Below the pieces are notes generated by a model. The model was given only the letters and a program-made list of their open reading frames with translations, made no database searches and had not been told where the DNA came from. DNA of 64,000 nucleotides from the NCBI GenBank assembly GCA_028824685.1, contig JAPPCZ010000044.1, positions 1 through 64,000 on the forward strand. The letters run 5' to 3'. Both the position numbers and the translations under genes were made by a program. Of the stretch, positions 44,301 to 53,054 are shown piece after piece (position 1 is the first letter of the stretch; the number at the start of each line of letters is the position of its first letter). This stretch comes from Candidatus Poribacteria bacterium (lineage in GTDB: Bacteria; Poribacteria; WGA-4E; WGA-3G).

Positions 44301-44864
44301 TTATTCTGCCAACTCAATCACACCACACCCAATTCGTGCACCTGCATTTCCTGAAGGTTGAGATACAAAATCGTCAGCATCTGCATGGACGATGATACTT
44401 TTTCCCACAACATCTATAATAGAACCGGTGCCAATTTCCCACAGCTCTGTTGACAATTCAATAGTTCCTGTACCATCATCGCCAACAGTTATATTGCCGA
44501 TGTCCCCGAGGTGGAATTCACCTTCACCCCACTTTCCGTGTGCGACATCAGTGGGATTCCAATGCCCACCGGCAGATGTTCCATCTGTAGCACTACAATC
44601 CCCGTATTCGTGGATATGAACTCCGTGGAGACCAGGAGATGCATTCTCAATTTCAATATGAAGCATGACTGTCTTATCAGTAAGCGAAAAAACTGCCATA
44701 CCGGTTACTGTATTTCCACTTGTTGGATTAATTATCGCAACCGCCTGCTTTGATGGGGTCGGCATAGTTAATGTCTTTTGGACTTTTTCACAACCGCTTA
44801 AAGCAATTAAACCACAAAATAGCAAAAAGATTGTTGGACGAAATGCAACGAAACTCTTTTTCAC
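44301..44864 (-). CDS. sodC: Superoxide dismutase [Cu-Zn], lipoprotein
   Basis: An extracytoplasmic Cu,Zn superoxide dismutase of 187 residues. The N terminus is a lipoprotein signal (lipobox LSGC near residue 24). Metal ligands are visible in GVHIHEYGDC (two Cu His), GGHWNPTDVAHG (bridging and Zn His), the following EFHLGDIG (Zn Asp) and IIVHADADDF (Cu His). The disulfide Cys pair lies in GDC and near the end in IGCGVI. All catalytic features are present, so it should be active against superoxide at the cell surface. Confidence 0.94.
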   Translation of the reverse strand: MKKSFVAFRPTIFLLFCGLIALSGCEKVQKTLTMPTPSKQAVAIINPTSGNTVTGMAVFSLTDKTVMLHIEIENASPGLHGVHIHEYGDCSATDGTSAGGHWNPTDVAHGKWGEGEFHLGDIGNITVGDDGTGTIELSTELWEIGTGSIIDVVGKSIIVHADADDFVSQPSGNAGARIGCGVIELAE

Positions 44865-44914
44865 AATTAAACTCCCTTTCTAAAATTATAGAATTTGATG
44901 AAGAAACTTTGCGA

Positions 44915-45934
44915 CTATGCCGCGACTTCTTCATTCGCACGTTTTACAAGCGCATTCATATACGCAATGGTATATGCTGTACCAACACGATGGTCGCCTG
45001 CCATGCTCGGAATATGGTCTGGAATCAGCACACCGTTGAAGTCAACCTCGCGAAGCACTTTTGCCACTTGATACATATCTTGATACCCGTTATCCACAAA
45101 TGTCTCAACGAAATGCGGCAATGGCTGATCAACATTGCGGAAATGTACTTTGAAAATCTTACCTCTTTCACCGAAGTAACGGATAGATTCAAGAACATCT
45201 TTACCCATTAAATCCCCGCCTTCAAGCCAGCACCCGACACAGAAACACATGCCAACATTCGGACTGTCAGCAATTTCAAGTGCACGTTTGTAACCTTCAA
45301 AACTACTAAAGATGCATCTGGGAATTCCAGCAAGATGTAGCGCGGGCGGGTCATCAGGATGGATACCGATCATTACACCCGCTTCTTCAGCGACTGGCGC
45401 GGCTTGTTTGATGAAGTAGGTATAATTATCCCAAATTTCCTCTTCGCTATATTCGCGTTCGTGCGAAAGCGGCATCCCATATTTTTGACCACCCCAATGC
45501 CCTTCCTGTGCTGTTTTGAGATTGAACGCACGTGCGCTTGCTCCGCCGCGGGTTGTCTCACGCTCGGTACTCCAGATACCGTTTCCCATGTGCGCATAGG
45601 TAGTATATGGAATTCCTGCTCTACCCAAATCACGAATATACGTTTTATACTGTTCAATCTTCGCATCCCGATTTTCTAAGTTAAGTACAATTCCGTCCTG
45701 ATTATGCACATCGCTGTTGCCGAACCCATAGATTTTCAAGCCTGCGTTTTCAAAAATCTCACGGCGGCTCATGAAATAGTCGTAATTTGCATTTGCGCCG
45801 TTTGTCCAGAGAACAACATACTCAACATCCATTTGCTTAGCGAACTGTAAATCCGCTTCGCTGGGTTCAGGGGACATCTGCGCCGTAACTTTCATACCGG
45901 GTTCAATTTTTTTCAGTGGATTACCATTTTTCAT
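44915..45934 (-). CDS. Mannonate dehydratase-like TIM-barrel protein (UxuA family)
   Basis: A TIM-barrel enzyme of 339 residues related to D-mannonate dehydratase. Metal-site segments GIHPDDPPALHLAGIPR, the Cys/His-bearing NVGMCFCVGCWLEGG, FKVHFRNVDQPLPHFVETF and the final LIPDHIP resemble the UxuA metal ligands. UxuA removes water from mannonate in hexuronate catabolism; a relaxed or different sugar-acid substrate is possible. The ATG at 45934 is preceded by AAAGGAGG, preferred to the longer frame. It lies downstream of a sulfatase, which suggests use of sulfated or uronate-rich glycans. Confidence 0.7.
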   Translation of the reverse strand: MKNGNPLKKIEPGMKVTAQMSPEPSEADLQFAKQMDVEYVVLWTNGANANYDYFMSRREIFENAGLKIYGFGNSDVHNQDGIVLNLENRDAKIEQYKTYIRDLGRAGIPYTTYAHMGNGIWSTERETTRGGASARAFNLKTAQEGHWGGQKYGMPLSHEREYSEEEIWDNYTYFIKQAAPVAEEAGVMIGIHPDDPPALHLAGIPRCIFSSFEGYKRALEIADSPNVGMCFCVGCWLEGGDLMGKDVLESIRYFGERGKIFKVHFRNVDQPLPHFVETFVDNGYQDMYQVAKVLREVDFNGVLIPDHIPSMAGDHRVGTAYTIAYMNALVKRANEEVAA

Positions 45935-45982
45935 TTTATGCCTCCTTTGGTTATCTGTTAACAGATACAAGAGAACAATTAT

Positions 45983-47380
45983 CTACTCGTCATCCATTGC
46001 TTCTTCTTTGAGTCGGTATAATTCTGCTGTTAATTCCTTTACAACATCTGCATATTCGGGATCGTCATAGACACTACACATCTCATTTGGGTCTTTTTCC
46101 AGATCAAAGAGTTCCCATTCCGGTTCTTTCGGTTCGTTAACGGAACCTGTTGTGCCGAGTGGTTCTCCGTAATAATAGATGAGTTTATAGCGATGTGTCC
46201 GAATACCGTAGTGAGCGGGAACATAGTGGTGTGAAAGGTGCATCCAATAGCGGTAATACATAGATTCTCGCCAGTCATCCGGTGTTTCACCTTCAAATAT
46301 CGGACGCAAACTTGTGCCTTGCATATCGTCAGGAATTGGAATTCCAGCATAATCAAGCCATGTTTCAGCAAAATCAATGTTCAACGCCATCGCGTGTGTG
46401 GAACTCCCCGCACCTATGGCACGTGGATAGCGAACAATAAATGGCATACGTAAGGATTCTTCATACATAAACCGTTTGTCATACCAACCGTGATCACCTA
46501 AAAAGAAACCTTGATCAGATGTATAAATAATCATTGTGTCGTCGGCAATACCATCTTCATCAAGATAATCAAGCAACCTGCCTACATTGTCATCAATTGA
46601 TGCAACGCAACGTAGATACTCTTTGATGTAACGTTGATACTGCCAGTTTGCTAACTCTTCATCAGATAAACCTTCGGGTGGTGGACCCAATTTTTCAATC
46701 TTTAAATCTCTATCGTTCATGTGACCGAAAACCCGCATTTTCGCTTCTTTCGCGGCATTTGATCGGTTAGCATAATCGTCAAAGAAATTGTCTGGCATCG
46801 GAACATCGCCGTCCTCAAACATGTGTGCATGTTTTGGGTCTGAATCCCATGGACGGTGCGGTGCTTTGTGGTGACTCATAAGAAAAAACGGTTTATCTCT
46901 GTCTCGATTCTGCAGCCACTCCAATGAAAAATCTGTGATGACGTCGGTTGCGTAGCCTTCGTGCTTTTTTCTTCCGTCTTCTTCTATCATTACTGGATCG
47001 TAATAATCGCCTTGTCCGGGAAGAACGTTCCAGTAATCAAATCCAGTTGGATCGGCATCACCACCGTGACCGAGATGCCATTTGCCGACCATAGCAGTTT
47101 GATAACCGCTCGCTTGAAGCATCTTCGCAACGTTCGGTTTTCTACCGTCAAGTTTGTCGCCTAAATTCTTTACACCGTTGAGGTGGCTATGTTTGCCTGT
47201 CAAAATATTTGCACGACTCGGGGTGCAAATAGAGTTTACACAGAAGCAGTTTTGGAAAATCATACCGCCATCTGCGATACGGTCGAGATGTGGTGTTTGG
47301 TTAATTCGACTCCCGTAGCAACTCATCGCGTGAGATGCGTGGTCGTCTGACATTATAAATAGTATATTCGGTCTGCTCAA
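45983..47380 (-). CDS. Type I sulfatase
   Basis: An arylsulfatase-family hydrolase of 465 residues without an evident signal peptide. Metal-binding NILFIMSDDH (Asp12-Asp13) is followed by the formylglycine motif C-T-P-S-R with the target Cys52. Further conserved pieces are GKWHLGHGG, SHHKAPHRPWD, and TSDQGFFLGDHGWYDKR. Substrates may be sulfated carbohydrates, given the UxuA-like gene downstream (about 50 bases). The start is TTG with GGAG upstream. The Cys-type motif requires a maturase, which is not identified in the window. Confidence 0.92.
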   Translation of the reverse strand: MSRPNILFIMSDDHASHAMSCYGSRINQTPHLDRIADGGMIFQNCFCVNSICTPSRANILTGKHSHLNGVKNLGDKLDGRKPNVAKMLQASGYQTAMVGKWHLGHGGDADPTGFDYWNVLPGQGDYYDPVMIEEDGRKKHEGYATDVITDFSLEWLQNRDRDKPFFLMSHHKAPHRPWDSDPKHAHMFEDGDVPMPDNFFDDYANRSNAAKEAKMRVFGHMNDRDLKIEKLGPPPEGLSDEELANWQYQRYIKEYLRCVASIDDNVGRLLDYLDEDGIADDTMIIYTSDQGFFLGDHGWYDKRFMYEESLRMPFIVRYPRAIGAGSSTHAMALNIDFAETWLDYAGIPIPDDMQGTSLRPIFEGETPDDWRESMYYRYWMHLSHHYVPAHYGIRTHRYKLIYYYGEPLGTTGSVNEPKEPEWELFDLEKDPNEMCSVYDDPEYADVVKELTAELYRLKEEAMDDE

Positions 47381-47571
47381 TTGCGGCTCCTTTACGTATA
47401 AAAAGATATTTGAAAATGATGGTACGGATGTCTAATTTGCGTCTTCAGATAACTCTTATTTAAGGTATAGTATCCATATAATATCCATTTTTACTTTAGG
47501 AGTCAATCTTTTTTAATCTTTGTTCAGAGGCATTCAATTTTTGTCTTATTATCCGTTTTAGTTGCAAAATC

Positions 47572-47741
47572 GTGGTTTAGAGATTGCTCCTACAGATTGC
47601 AGGTCGTGATTCGGAGATCATTATTATACCAATTTTATAAATTATTTTCTCTCGTGAAAAAATGTAAGAGGCGCAATGAATTGCGCGACTACGAACGCTC
47701 TATTTCTTAAAGAGAAGTTATTTTAAGAAATGGTATTACTT
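47572..47741. repeat. Family-3 fragment followed by family-2 element, copy 1
   Basis: A decayed family-3 palindrome (TTGCTCCTACAG and GATTCGGAGATCA, 47572-47620) adjoins a family-2 element at 47625-47741. The latter starts TATACCAATTT and ends AAATGGTATTACT, giving short terminal inverted repeats. Its body (AAGAGGCGCAATGAATTGCG and CGACTACGAACG) recurs near 48310 and 51354. Confidence 0.65.
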
Positions 47742-47753
47742 AAAATATTACTT

Positions 47754-47797
47754 AAATCATACCGTACGGTATGGTTTTTCATACCGTGGTATGATTT
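47754..47797. repeat. Long perfect-arm hairpin
   Basis: The outer arms AAATCATACC (47754-47763) and GGTATGATTT (47788-47797) and inner arms ACGGTATG and CATACCGT form an 18-bp stem with a two-base GT bulge and a GTTTTT loop. It has no T tail positioned for termination of a neighbouring gene. It lies directly after the family-2 copy. Confidence 0.65.
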
Positions 47798-48212
47798 CTA
47801 AATTTGCTATAAAACCAGTAACTGTATAGGTTTATAGGTGTTTTTCTCGTTTTTCAATAAATTTTAATTTTTCCATTTCTCATCTGTATTGAAGATTCAC
47901 GGTTTCCTTGTGTTCTGCATGTTTTGTGGTCTGTGTATCTTTGTGTTTCGGGATCGGTTTTGTATTTTCATACTGATATTATACTATGTTCTGTGTGGTG
48001 ATCAGAGGTTTTGGTGGTGTTAGGAACAATAGATATCCAATAGATTCACAATAAGTTTGCAGAGAAAGTTGGATTGATACGTTTTCTGCATCTTGGATGC
48101 GTGTGCATTTTGTTGTCAGCCTGGTGGTTTGACGCGATTTTTTGGAGTCTTGATAAAGATAGGACTCATTGGAGAATTGAATGGCGCTGCTCTTTTGTTC
48201 TACAAAAAAGAA

Positions 48213-48238
48213 ACGCACCAGATATTCGTCTGGTGCGT
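48213..48238 (-). terminator. Terminator-like hairpin with no obvious gene
   Basis: ACGCACCAGA and TCTGGTGCGT make a perfect 10-bp stem with a 6-base loop. On the minus strand the right end is followed by TTCTTTTTTGTA. No convincing minus-strand gene lies between 48240 and 48700, so it may end a small RNA or be a remnant. Confidence 0.45.
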
Positions 48239-48309
48239 AGACAAACCAAAATGTCACGTGCCCTTGTACCATTTCTAAAAAATAAGATTTCATTACGAGA
48301 CTTGTAGGT

Positions 48310-48405
48310 TTACTCTCAAGTGAAGAATGTAAGAGGCGTAATGAATTGCGCTATTACTAACGGTCTATTTCTTTCAGTGACGTTATTTTTTAGACACGGC
48401 ATTAT
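48310..48405. repeat. Family-2 element, copy 2
   Basis: This is a partial copy of the family-2 sequence (AATGTAAGAGGCGTAATGAA, then CGGTCTATTTCTTTCAGTGA) lacking a clear left end. The gap 47381-48721 holds three repeat families and hairpins but no supported gene. Confidence 0.6.
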
Positions 48406-48522
48406 ATGTCAAATATACTAAAAACACAGGACAATATATTACTTGATTTTTTTGGGGGTGCAAAATGTTATCATATAAAAGTTAGTGGAGTATCCATTCT
48501 AAAATTATAGGTATCAGTAATA

Positions 48523-48594
48523 GTCGGGAATCGGAGTTCCCTCCTACAAAGAAGGGTCATCTTCTGTAGGAGCGATCTCCGAATCGCGACCTAT
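48523..48594. repeat. Family-3 inverted repeat, complete
   Basis: GTCGGGAATCGGAGTTCCCT (from 48523) and GTAGGAGCGATCTCCGAATC with CGCGAC (to 48590) form a clean two-arm copy with a 12-base centre. It may serve as a reference copy for the interrupted ones at 3943 and 34642. Confidence 0.75.
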
Positions 48595-48721
48595 ACCCGC
48601 AATTTTGGAGTGGACAGTCCATTAGTAGCAAGCTGCGCGATTCAGAGGGTTCGTACAGCCTGCTCAAATCATTAGTTATGTAAAACCCTCACAATATATA
48701 ATACAAAAAATGAGGTTTATG

Positions 48722-49279
48722 ATGTATAATAAGTTTGTTATTTACGGTATAATCGTGTTATTAATAGGAAGTGGATTAGGGAACGTATTCGCGCATTGCC
48801 CCGCGGAAAATCTACAGGATTCAGGATGGTTTACTACTGGTATAGATTGGATTTACGGTTCCGCTTCGGTAGGTAATCTTACTTATTGGCCTTTCGGGGT
48901 GCTCGGGCAAGCCTACATTTCAAGTGACCATTCCATCTATGCGGAGAGTTATCATGAGGATGATGAATTCGATGCCTACTGGAAATTCCGGCTTTTTATT
49001 AATGATTGGCAACATCAATATTTCGCCGAAACGCCGGTATATGGAGGGACGTTACCTAAATATGATCCGGAGACACAAGTTATGGCAGTACCGCTTGAGG
49101 ACTCCGAGACACTCTGGGTGAATGTACACAATCTACCTGCACCCAGAGCAGGGAAAGAGTATTTTATGTCCGCGACTACCCGTCTTGATGTGTATTGGGG
49201 ACGCCTTAACAATAAGAAGCATTCTTGGAAGGACTGCGTAAACAAGGTTCGGTTTACACATTTCCGGCCACCACGTTGA
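48722..49279 (+). CDS. Secreted protein of unknown function
   Basis: I do not recognise this roughly 185-residue protein. A signal peptide (about 1-24, ending GNVFAH) precedes a region rich in aromatic residues with GWFTTGIDWIYGSASVGNLT, YWKFRLFINDWQHQY and a C-terminal WGRLNNKKHSWKDCVNKVRF. The composition suggests a small beta-rich extracellular domain. The third of three nearby ATGs (48722) is chosen because GAGG then lies 6 bases upstream. A TolB-like gene follows on the same strand. Confidence 0.6.
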   Translation: MYNKFVIYGIIVLLIGSGLGNVFAHCPAENLQDSGWFTTGIDWIYGSASVGNLTYWPFGVLGQAYISSDHSIYAESYHEDDEFDAYWKFRLFINDWQHQYFAETPVYGGTLPKYDPETQVMAVPLEDSETLWVNVHNLPAPRAGKEYFMSATTRLDVYWGRLNNKKHSWKDCVNKVRFTHFRPPR

Positions 49280-49375
49280 TAAAATTTAGGTTTTCAAGAC
49301 CTTTTCAATTCAGTGTCTCTCTTTGCCTCTCGTAGCACGTAAAGAGAGACACCATTCATCTAAAGGAGAAATCCT

Positions 49376-50359
49376 ATGCGTTATATTTCAATTTTCAGTA
49401 CGTGTTTCTTGTTGTGTTTTGTTCCCTTCGCCACTGCAAAAATTGTGTTTATGTCTGATTGGGAAATTTATAAGATGGACGATGATGGCGGTAACGTGCA
49501 AAGATTGACATTCAATGATGTCTATGATGGACTGCCACGGTGGGCACCCGATGGGAAGTCCATCGCTTTTCAACGCCAACAACCCAGAGAAACCAATGAA
49601 CAGAATCATGATATCTTCCTTATGAACCTGGATGGCACACAGGAGCAACAACTCACCACCTACACTGGACTTGATGCAAACCATAGTTGGTCCTCCGACA
49701 GTCAACACCTTGCATTTTCAAGTACGCGAAGCGGTGATCGTTGGAGTATTCATATCATTGATATTGAGACGCGAGAAGTGCGCGAACTTACTCGCTCTAT
49801 TATTAAAGATCAGCACACGGGAAGCGCATCATGGTCCCCTGATGGGAAAAAAATCGCTTATATCGTAACAAAGAGTAATCCTTTTCAAGAAGCAATCTAT
49901 ACTGTGAATCCGGACGGTAAGAACCCCCGGCGTTTCACAAAATATACTGACTCTACCCTATATTCTCTCGACTGGTCCCCCGACGGAAAACAGCTACTAT
50001 ATTGCGAAGATAAATACAATGGTCGAGTGCTTCTGAAAAATAGAATTGTCATACACAATGTTGTGAGCGGACGTTTATTGAGAGAACTTGAAATGCCACC
50101 GCTTGATAAATGGTACATAAACGGTGCTCGTTGGATGGGAACTCAGCATGTGCTTATTCTCGCGACAGAAGACTATAGTCGCCCGGATGGCGGGCAGAGC
50201 GATATTTTTAGATATACGCTTGCTACAGATGAAATTATCAATCTCACAAACACACCGAGGGATAACGAAGGTTCTATGGATTGGATAACAGATTCGGCAC
50301 TTGCAGTTACACCTGCAGGTAAACTCACGGTTCGGTGGGGAGAACTCAAGAAGTTTTGA
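49376..50359 (+). CDS. TolB-like WD40 propeller protein with conserved C-terminal tail
   Basis: A signal peptide (ending FATAK) is followed by about five PD40/WD40-like blades of the form DGLPRWAPDGKSIAFQR, ANHSWSSDSQHLAFSST, SASWSPDGKKIAYIV and SLDWSPDGKQLLYCE. These are the TolB-type propeller repeats. There is no peptidase or Tol-system context, so the role may be binding. The last residues VTPAGKLTVRWGELKKF match the tail of two unrelated secreted proteins at 14573 and 42910. An AAAGGAGA ribosome site lies upstream. Confidence 0.82.
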   Translation: MRYISIFSTCFLLCFVPFATAKIVFMSDWEIYKMDDDGGNVQRLTFNDVYDGLPRWAPDGKSIAFQRQQPRETNEQNHDIFLMNLDGTQEQQLTTYTGLDANHSWSSDSQHLAFSSTRSGDRWSIHIIDIETREVRELTRSIIKDQHTGSASWSPDGKKIAYIVTKSNPFQEAIYTVNPDGKNPRRFTKYTDSTLYSLDWSPDGKQLLYCEDKYNGRVLLKNRIVIHNVVSGRLLRELEMPPLDKWYINGARWMGTQHVLILATEDYSRPDGGQSDIFRYTLATDEIINLTNTPRDNEGSMDWITDSALAVTPAGKLTVRWGELKKF

Positions 50360-50434
50360 AGGTAAGCCACATTCTCGACCAGGGGTATACTATTCCTCCT
50401 GTTTTACGGTCAATGACCACACCATTATCTGACT

Positions 50435-51307
50435 TTAGTGGATTAGGAGAACGAGCAGCACAATCCAACCAAGAAACTTAATACCACTCCAGTCAGTAAT
50501 TAGAATGAGTTGGACAGCTAATATTAAGCAAAGCACCACAACAACAAAAACATGTATGATGGTATAAACCGGCATCCGAATTACAAATAATTGTCCGGTT
50601 TCGTTTGTAATGAGAGAAGGGGAATCTTCAATAGTCTGCCCAGATGCAACAGTGCTATTTTGTTGTTCATACCATTTAGACCATTGCTGCTGTTCTTTTG
50701 CTTTTCCTTGAACTTTTCCTTTAGCCTCTTGTGTACTGGTTATAAATGCGAATATTAGAATCACAATTAACCCATAGAAGAACTCATGTTTCATATCTGA
50801 CACAACATAGTCGATAATTTGAAATACCTCCATAGGCCATTCTTCTCTTATGGTATACTGCATACCGTCATCTAACAATGTTCCAAAAATAAATACAAAA
50901 TTCCAACAGATAAAATGAAAGACATATAATAGAGGATTACGAAACATTTCAACAACAGTGTTTTTAACTGTTGTCAAGAATGAAGTTAAACGTGGGTATT
51001 CAGATAGAATAGGTATTTCTATATTCCGAGAATTAGATAAGTGTTGCTCTTGATTGTCAGACCAATTCCTCCAATTTTGCTGTGTTGTAGCAATACCTGT
51101 TAGTTTTCCCCTCGTCTCTCGGTAACTGGAAATAAAGCCAAGAACAACAAATACAAGTATTTCATCAAGAATAGATTGAAATGCGTTATTTATTTTGCTG
51201 CCTGTTACAACATCAAATAGAAAAAACGACAAAATCCATGTTGTAATATGAATAGGAATAACTAACGGATTCCGAAACTGAAATTTCAGCGTATACCAAA
51301 CTTTCAT
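50435..51307 (-). CDS. Membrane protein with internally duplicated domain
   Basis: This 290-residue protein, which I cannot name, consists of two homologous halves. FRNPLVIPIHITTWILSFFL to GFISSYRETRGKLTG (about 11-75) matches FRNPLLYVFHFICWNFVFIF to FAFITSTQEAKGKVQG (about 124-200). Each has two membrane helices and ends in a Gln/Trp-rich stretch (QQNWRNWSDNQ and QQQWSKWYEQQ). Two further helices close the protein. The start at 51307 follows AAAGAGGG and is preferred to GTG 51331. The monocistronic gene is flanked by repeats. Confidence 0.6.
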   Translation of the reverse strand: MKVWYTLKFQFRNPLVIPIHITTWILSFFLFDVVTGSKINNAFQSILDEILVFVVLGFISSYRETRGKLTGIATTQQNWRNWSDNQEQHLSNSRNIEIPILSEYPRLTSFLTTVKNTVVEMFRNPLLYVFHFICWNFVFIFGTLLDDGMQYTIREEWPMEVFQIIDYVVSDMKHEFFYGLIVILIFAFITSTQEAKGKVQGKAKEQQQWSKWYEQQNSTVASGQTIEDSPSLITNETGQLFVIRMPVYTIIHVFVVVVLCLILAVQLILITDWSGIKFLGWIVLLVLLIH

Positions 51308-51353
51308 GAGGGTGACCCTCTTTAAATACACTTAATGTGGATAGACTTATACG

Positions 51354-51529
51354 TATACCAATTCAAGAAATTATTTTCTCTTTTGAGATGAAATGTAAAA
51401 GGCGACAAATCATGCAGAATACCATACGCGTATTCTGCAAGCGCATTTGGCGTTGATTTGGCAATGAATTACGCGACTACGAACGGTCTATTTCTTTAAG
51501 AGTAGTTATTTTTAGAAATAGTATTACTT
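51354..51529. repeat. Family-2 element, copy 3, interrupted by a palindromic element
   Basis: The element begins TATACCAATTC and ends AGTATTACTT. It is interrupted after AAAGGCG by about 56 bases (51405-51460) with arms TGCAGAATAC/GTATTCTGCA and a CGTTGATTTG end, after which the family-2 body resumes at CAATGAATT. The gap 51308-51674 holds nothing else. Confidence 0.65.
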
Positions 51530-51674
51530 GCCTATTTTATAGTTGTATATAGGGTGGGTTTTCTTCAAGAAAAAGGTAGGAATAAAATAGGTAGCTGCAA
51601 AACATCGTAGGAGGGCGCAAAAAGAGTCAATCTAACAAAGCACTCCATAAATATTTCATGGATTAGATTCTGAT

Positions 51675-52742
51675 TTATTTCGCCTTTATTTCATCCCATG
51701 CGCGGCTGTATTGCTGTGTAAACTCACCTTGATCTTTCAACCATTCAAGTGATTCCATGACTTTTGCTGGGGGATAGATGAATTTATGCTTCTGCAGATC
51801 TTCTGGCAAGTGTTCCTTCGCAGCTAGCACACAAGTGCCATATTTCGTAAAAGTCGTAATTTTGGCATTGACCTCTGGACGAAGGAGATAATTGATAAAC
51901 TTTTCGGCGAGATCTTTATGAGGAGCGGATTTTGGAATACAGACAGTGTCAATAAATTGGCTTGACCCTTCTTTTGGAATCACATAACGGATGGAAGGGC
52001 GTTCCTCTGCAGCGCGAAACGCGTCGCCACTCCAGCAATGCGCCATAATGACATCACCCGCAATAAGCAACTCTTCAGCTTCGCTCTTGTATTGTTTTAC
52101 GAATGGTTTCTGTTCAATTAGTTTCTCTTTTGCTTGTCTAAGTTGTTCAGGATCGGTTGTATTGATGCTATATCCGAGAAGTTTAAAGGCGGTGCCGAGT
52201 GTCTCACGTTGGTCATCAAGCATGCTGAACTGGTTTTTATATTTTTCATTCCAGAGTACCGCCCAACTTTCAGGATTAGGTGAAACCTTAGATGAATCGT
52301 AGGCGATACCTGCAGTGCCGAAGGTATATGGCACAGAATAGCGGTTTTCTGGATCGTAGTACTTACCGAGAAAAAGTGGACTGATGTTCTGAAAGTTAGG
52401 GATGTTGTCACGATTCAGTTCTGCTAACAGATTTTCCTTTACCATGATAGAAACCATATAATCTGATGGCATAATGATGTCGTAACCTGTGGCACCAGCC
52501 GATATTTTAGCGAGCAGATCTTCGTTGGAGCCGTAAGTGTCAACAACGACATTCACGCCAAATTCCTTTTCAAATTCTGCGCGAATCTCGTCACTGACGT
52601 ATCCTGACCAAGTAAAGATGTTCAATTGGTTCTTCTGATCACCGCAACCATTCATGAAAAAAGTGAGAAGGAGAAATCCGAAAAAGATATACCTTTTTGA
52701 CATTTCATGTAAACTAAAACGATCTATTAACAAATATGACAT
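51675..52742 (-). CDS. PotD/PotF-like polyamine-binding lipoprotein
   Basis: This is an ABC-type solute-binding protein of about 355 residues. It has a lipoprotein signal (MNGC lipobox) and the family sequence NIFTWSGYVSDEIRAEFEKE, followed by DIIMPSDYMVSIM and a C-terminal WDEIKAK. It would bind spermidine, putrescine or a related cation in the periplasm. No permease or ATPase genes are adjacent, so the transporter must be encoded elsewhere. The start at 52742 is chosen for GGAG at 6 bases; the lipoprotein signal proper begins 13 residues further on. Confidence 0.85.
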   Translation of the reverse strand: MSYLLIDRFSLHEMSKRYIFFGFLLLTFFMNGCGDQKNQLNIFTWSGYVSDEIRAEFEKEFGVNVVVDTYGSNEDLLAKISAGATGYDIIMPSDYMVSIMVKENLLAELNRDNIPNFQNISPLFLGKYYDPENRYSVPYTFGTAGIAYDSSKVSPNPESWAVLWNEKYKNQFSMLDDQRETLGTAFKLLGYSINTTDPEQLRQAKEKLIEQKPFVKQYKSEAEELLIAGDVIMAHCWSGDAFRAAEERPSIRYVIPKEGSSQFIDTVCIPKSAPHKDLAEKFINYLLRPEVNAKITTFTKYGTCVLAAKEHLPEDLQKHKFIYPPAKVMESLEWLKDQGEFTQQYSRAWDEIKAK

Positions 52743-52908
52743 ATTTTTCTCCATTAACATCTATACCCGTGGTAAAGGATAACCACATCTACCGAAAACA
52801 ACCGCCTGACTACAAACACAGGGGTATTTAGTTTTCAAATTTTTCGATGCTTTTTTGCTATTCCGTTAATGTTATATATGGTAGTCTCTTGTCCGTGTTT
52901 TTAGTCCC

Positions 52909-53054
52909 GTAGGGACGGAATGTTTATAGAAAAATTTGTCCACCCCTCTTGAGTTCCGTAGGAACGAGATAAAAAATAAACATATCGTCCCTACGGGACT
53001 AAAGATAGATAGGACAACCGTTGCTATAAACATATCGTCCCTACGGGACTAAAG
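52909..53054. repeat. Family-1 palindromic repeat array, locus D
   Basis: One forward unit (52909-52929), a degenerate forward unit (about 52948-52965) and two reverse units (52977-53004 and 53034-53054) are present. It occupies the gap 52743-53239, where no gene is seen. Confidence 0.8.

Noticed and set aside
47979..48293. Minus-strand reading frame of 104 codons, and overlapping plus-strand frames at 48074-48307
   Set aside because: No ribosome site or recognisable fold, and the frames run through the 48213-48238 hairpin. Neither strand is supported.
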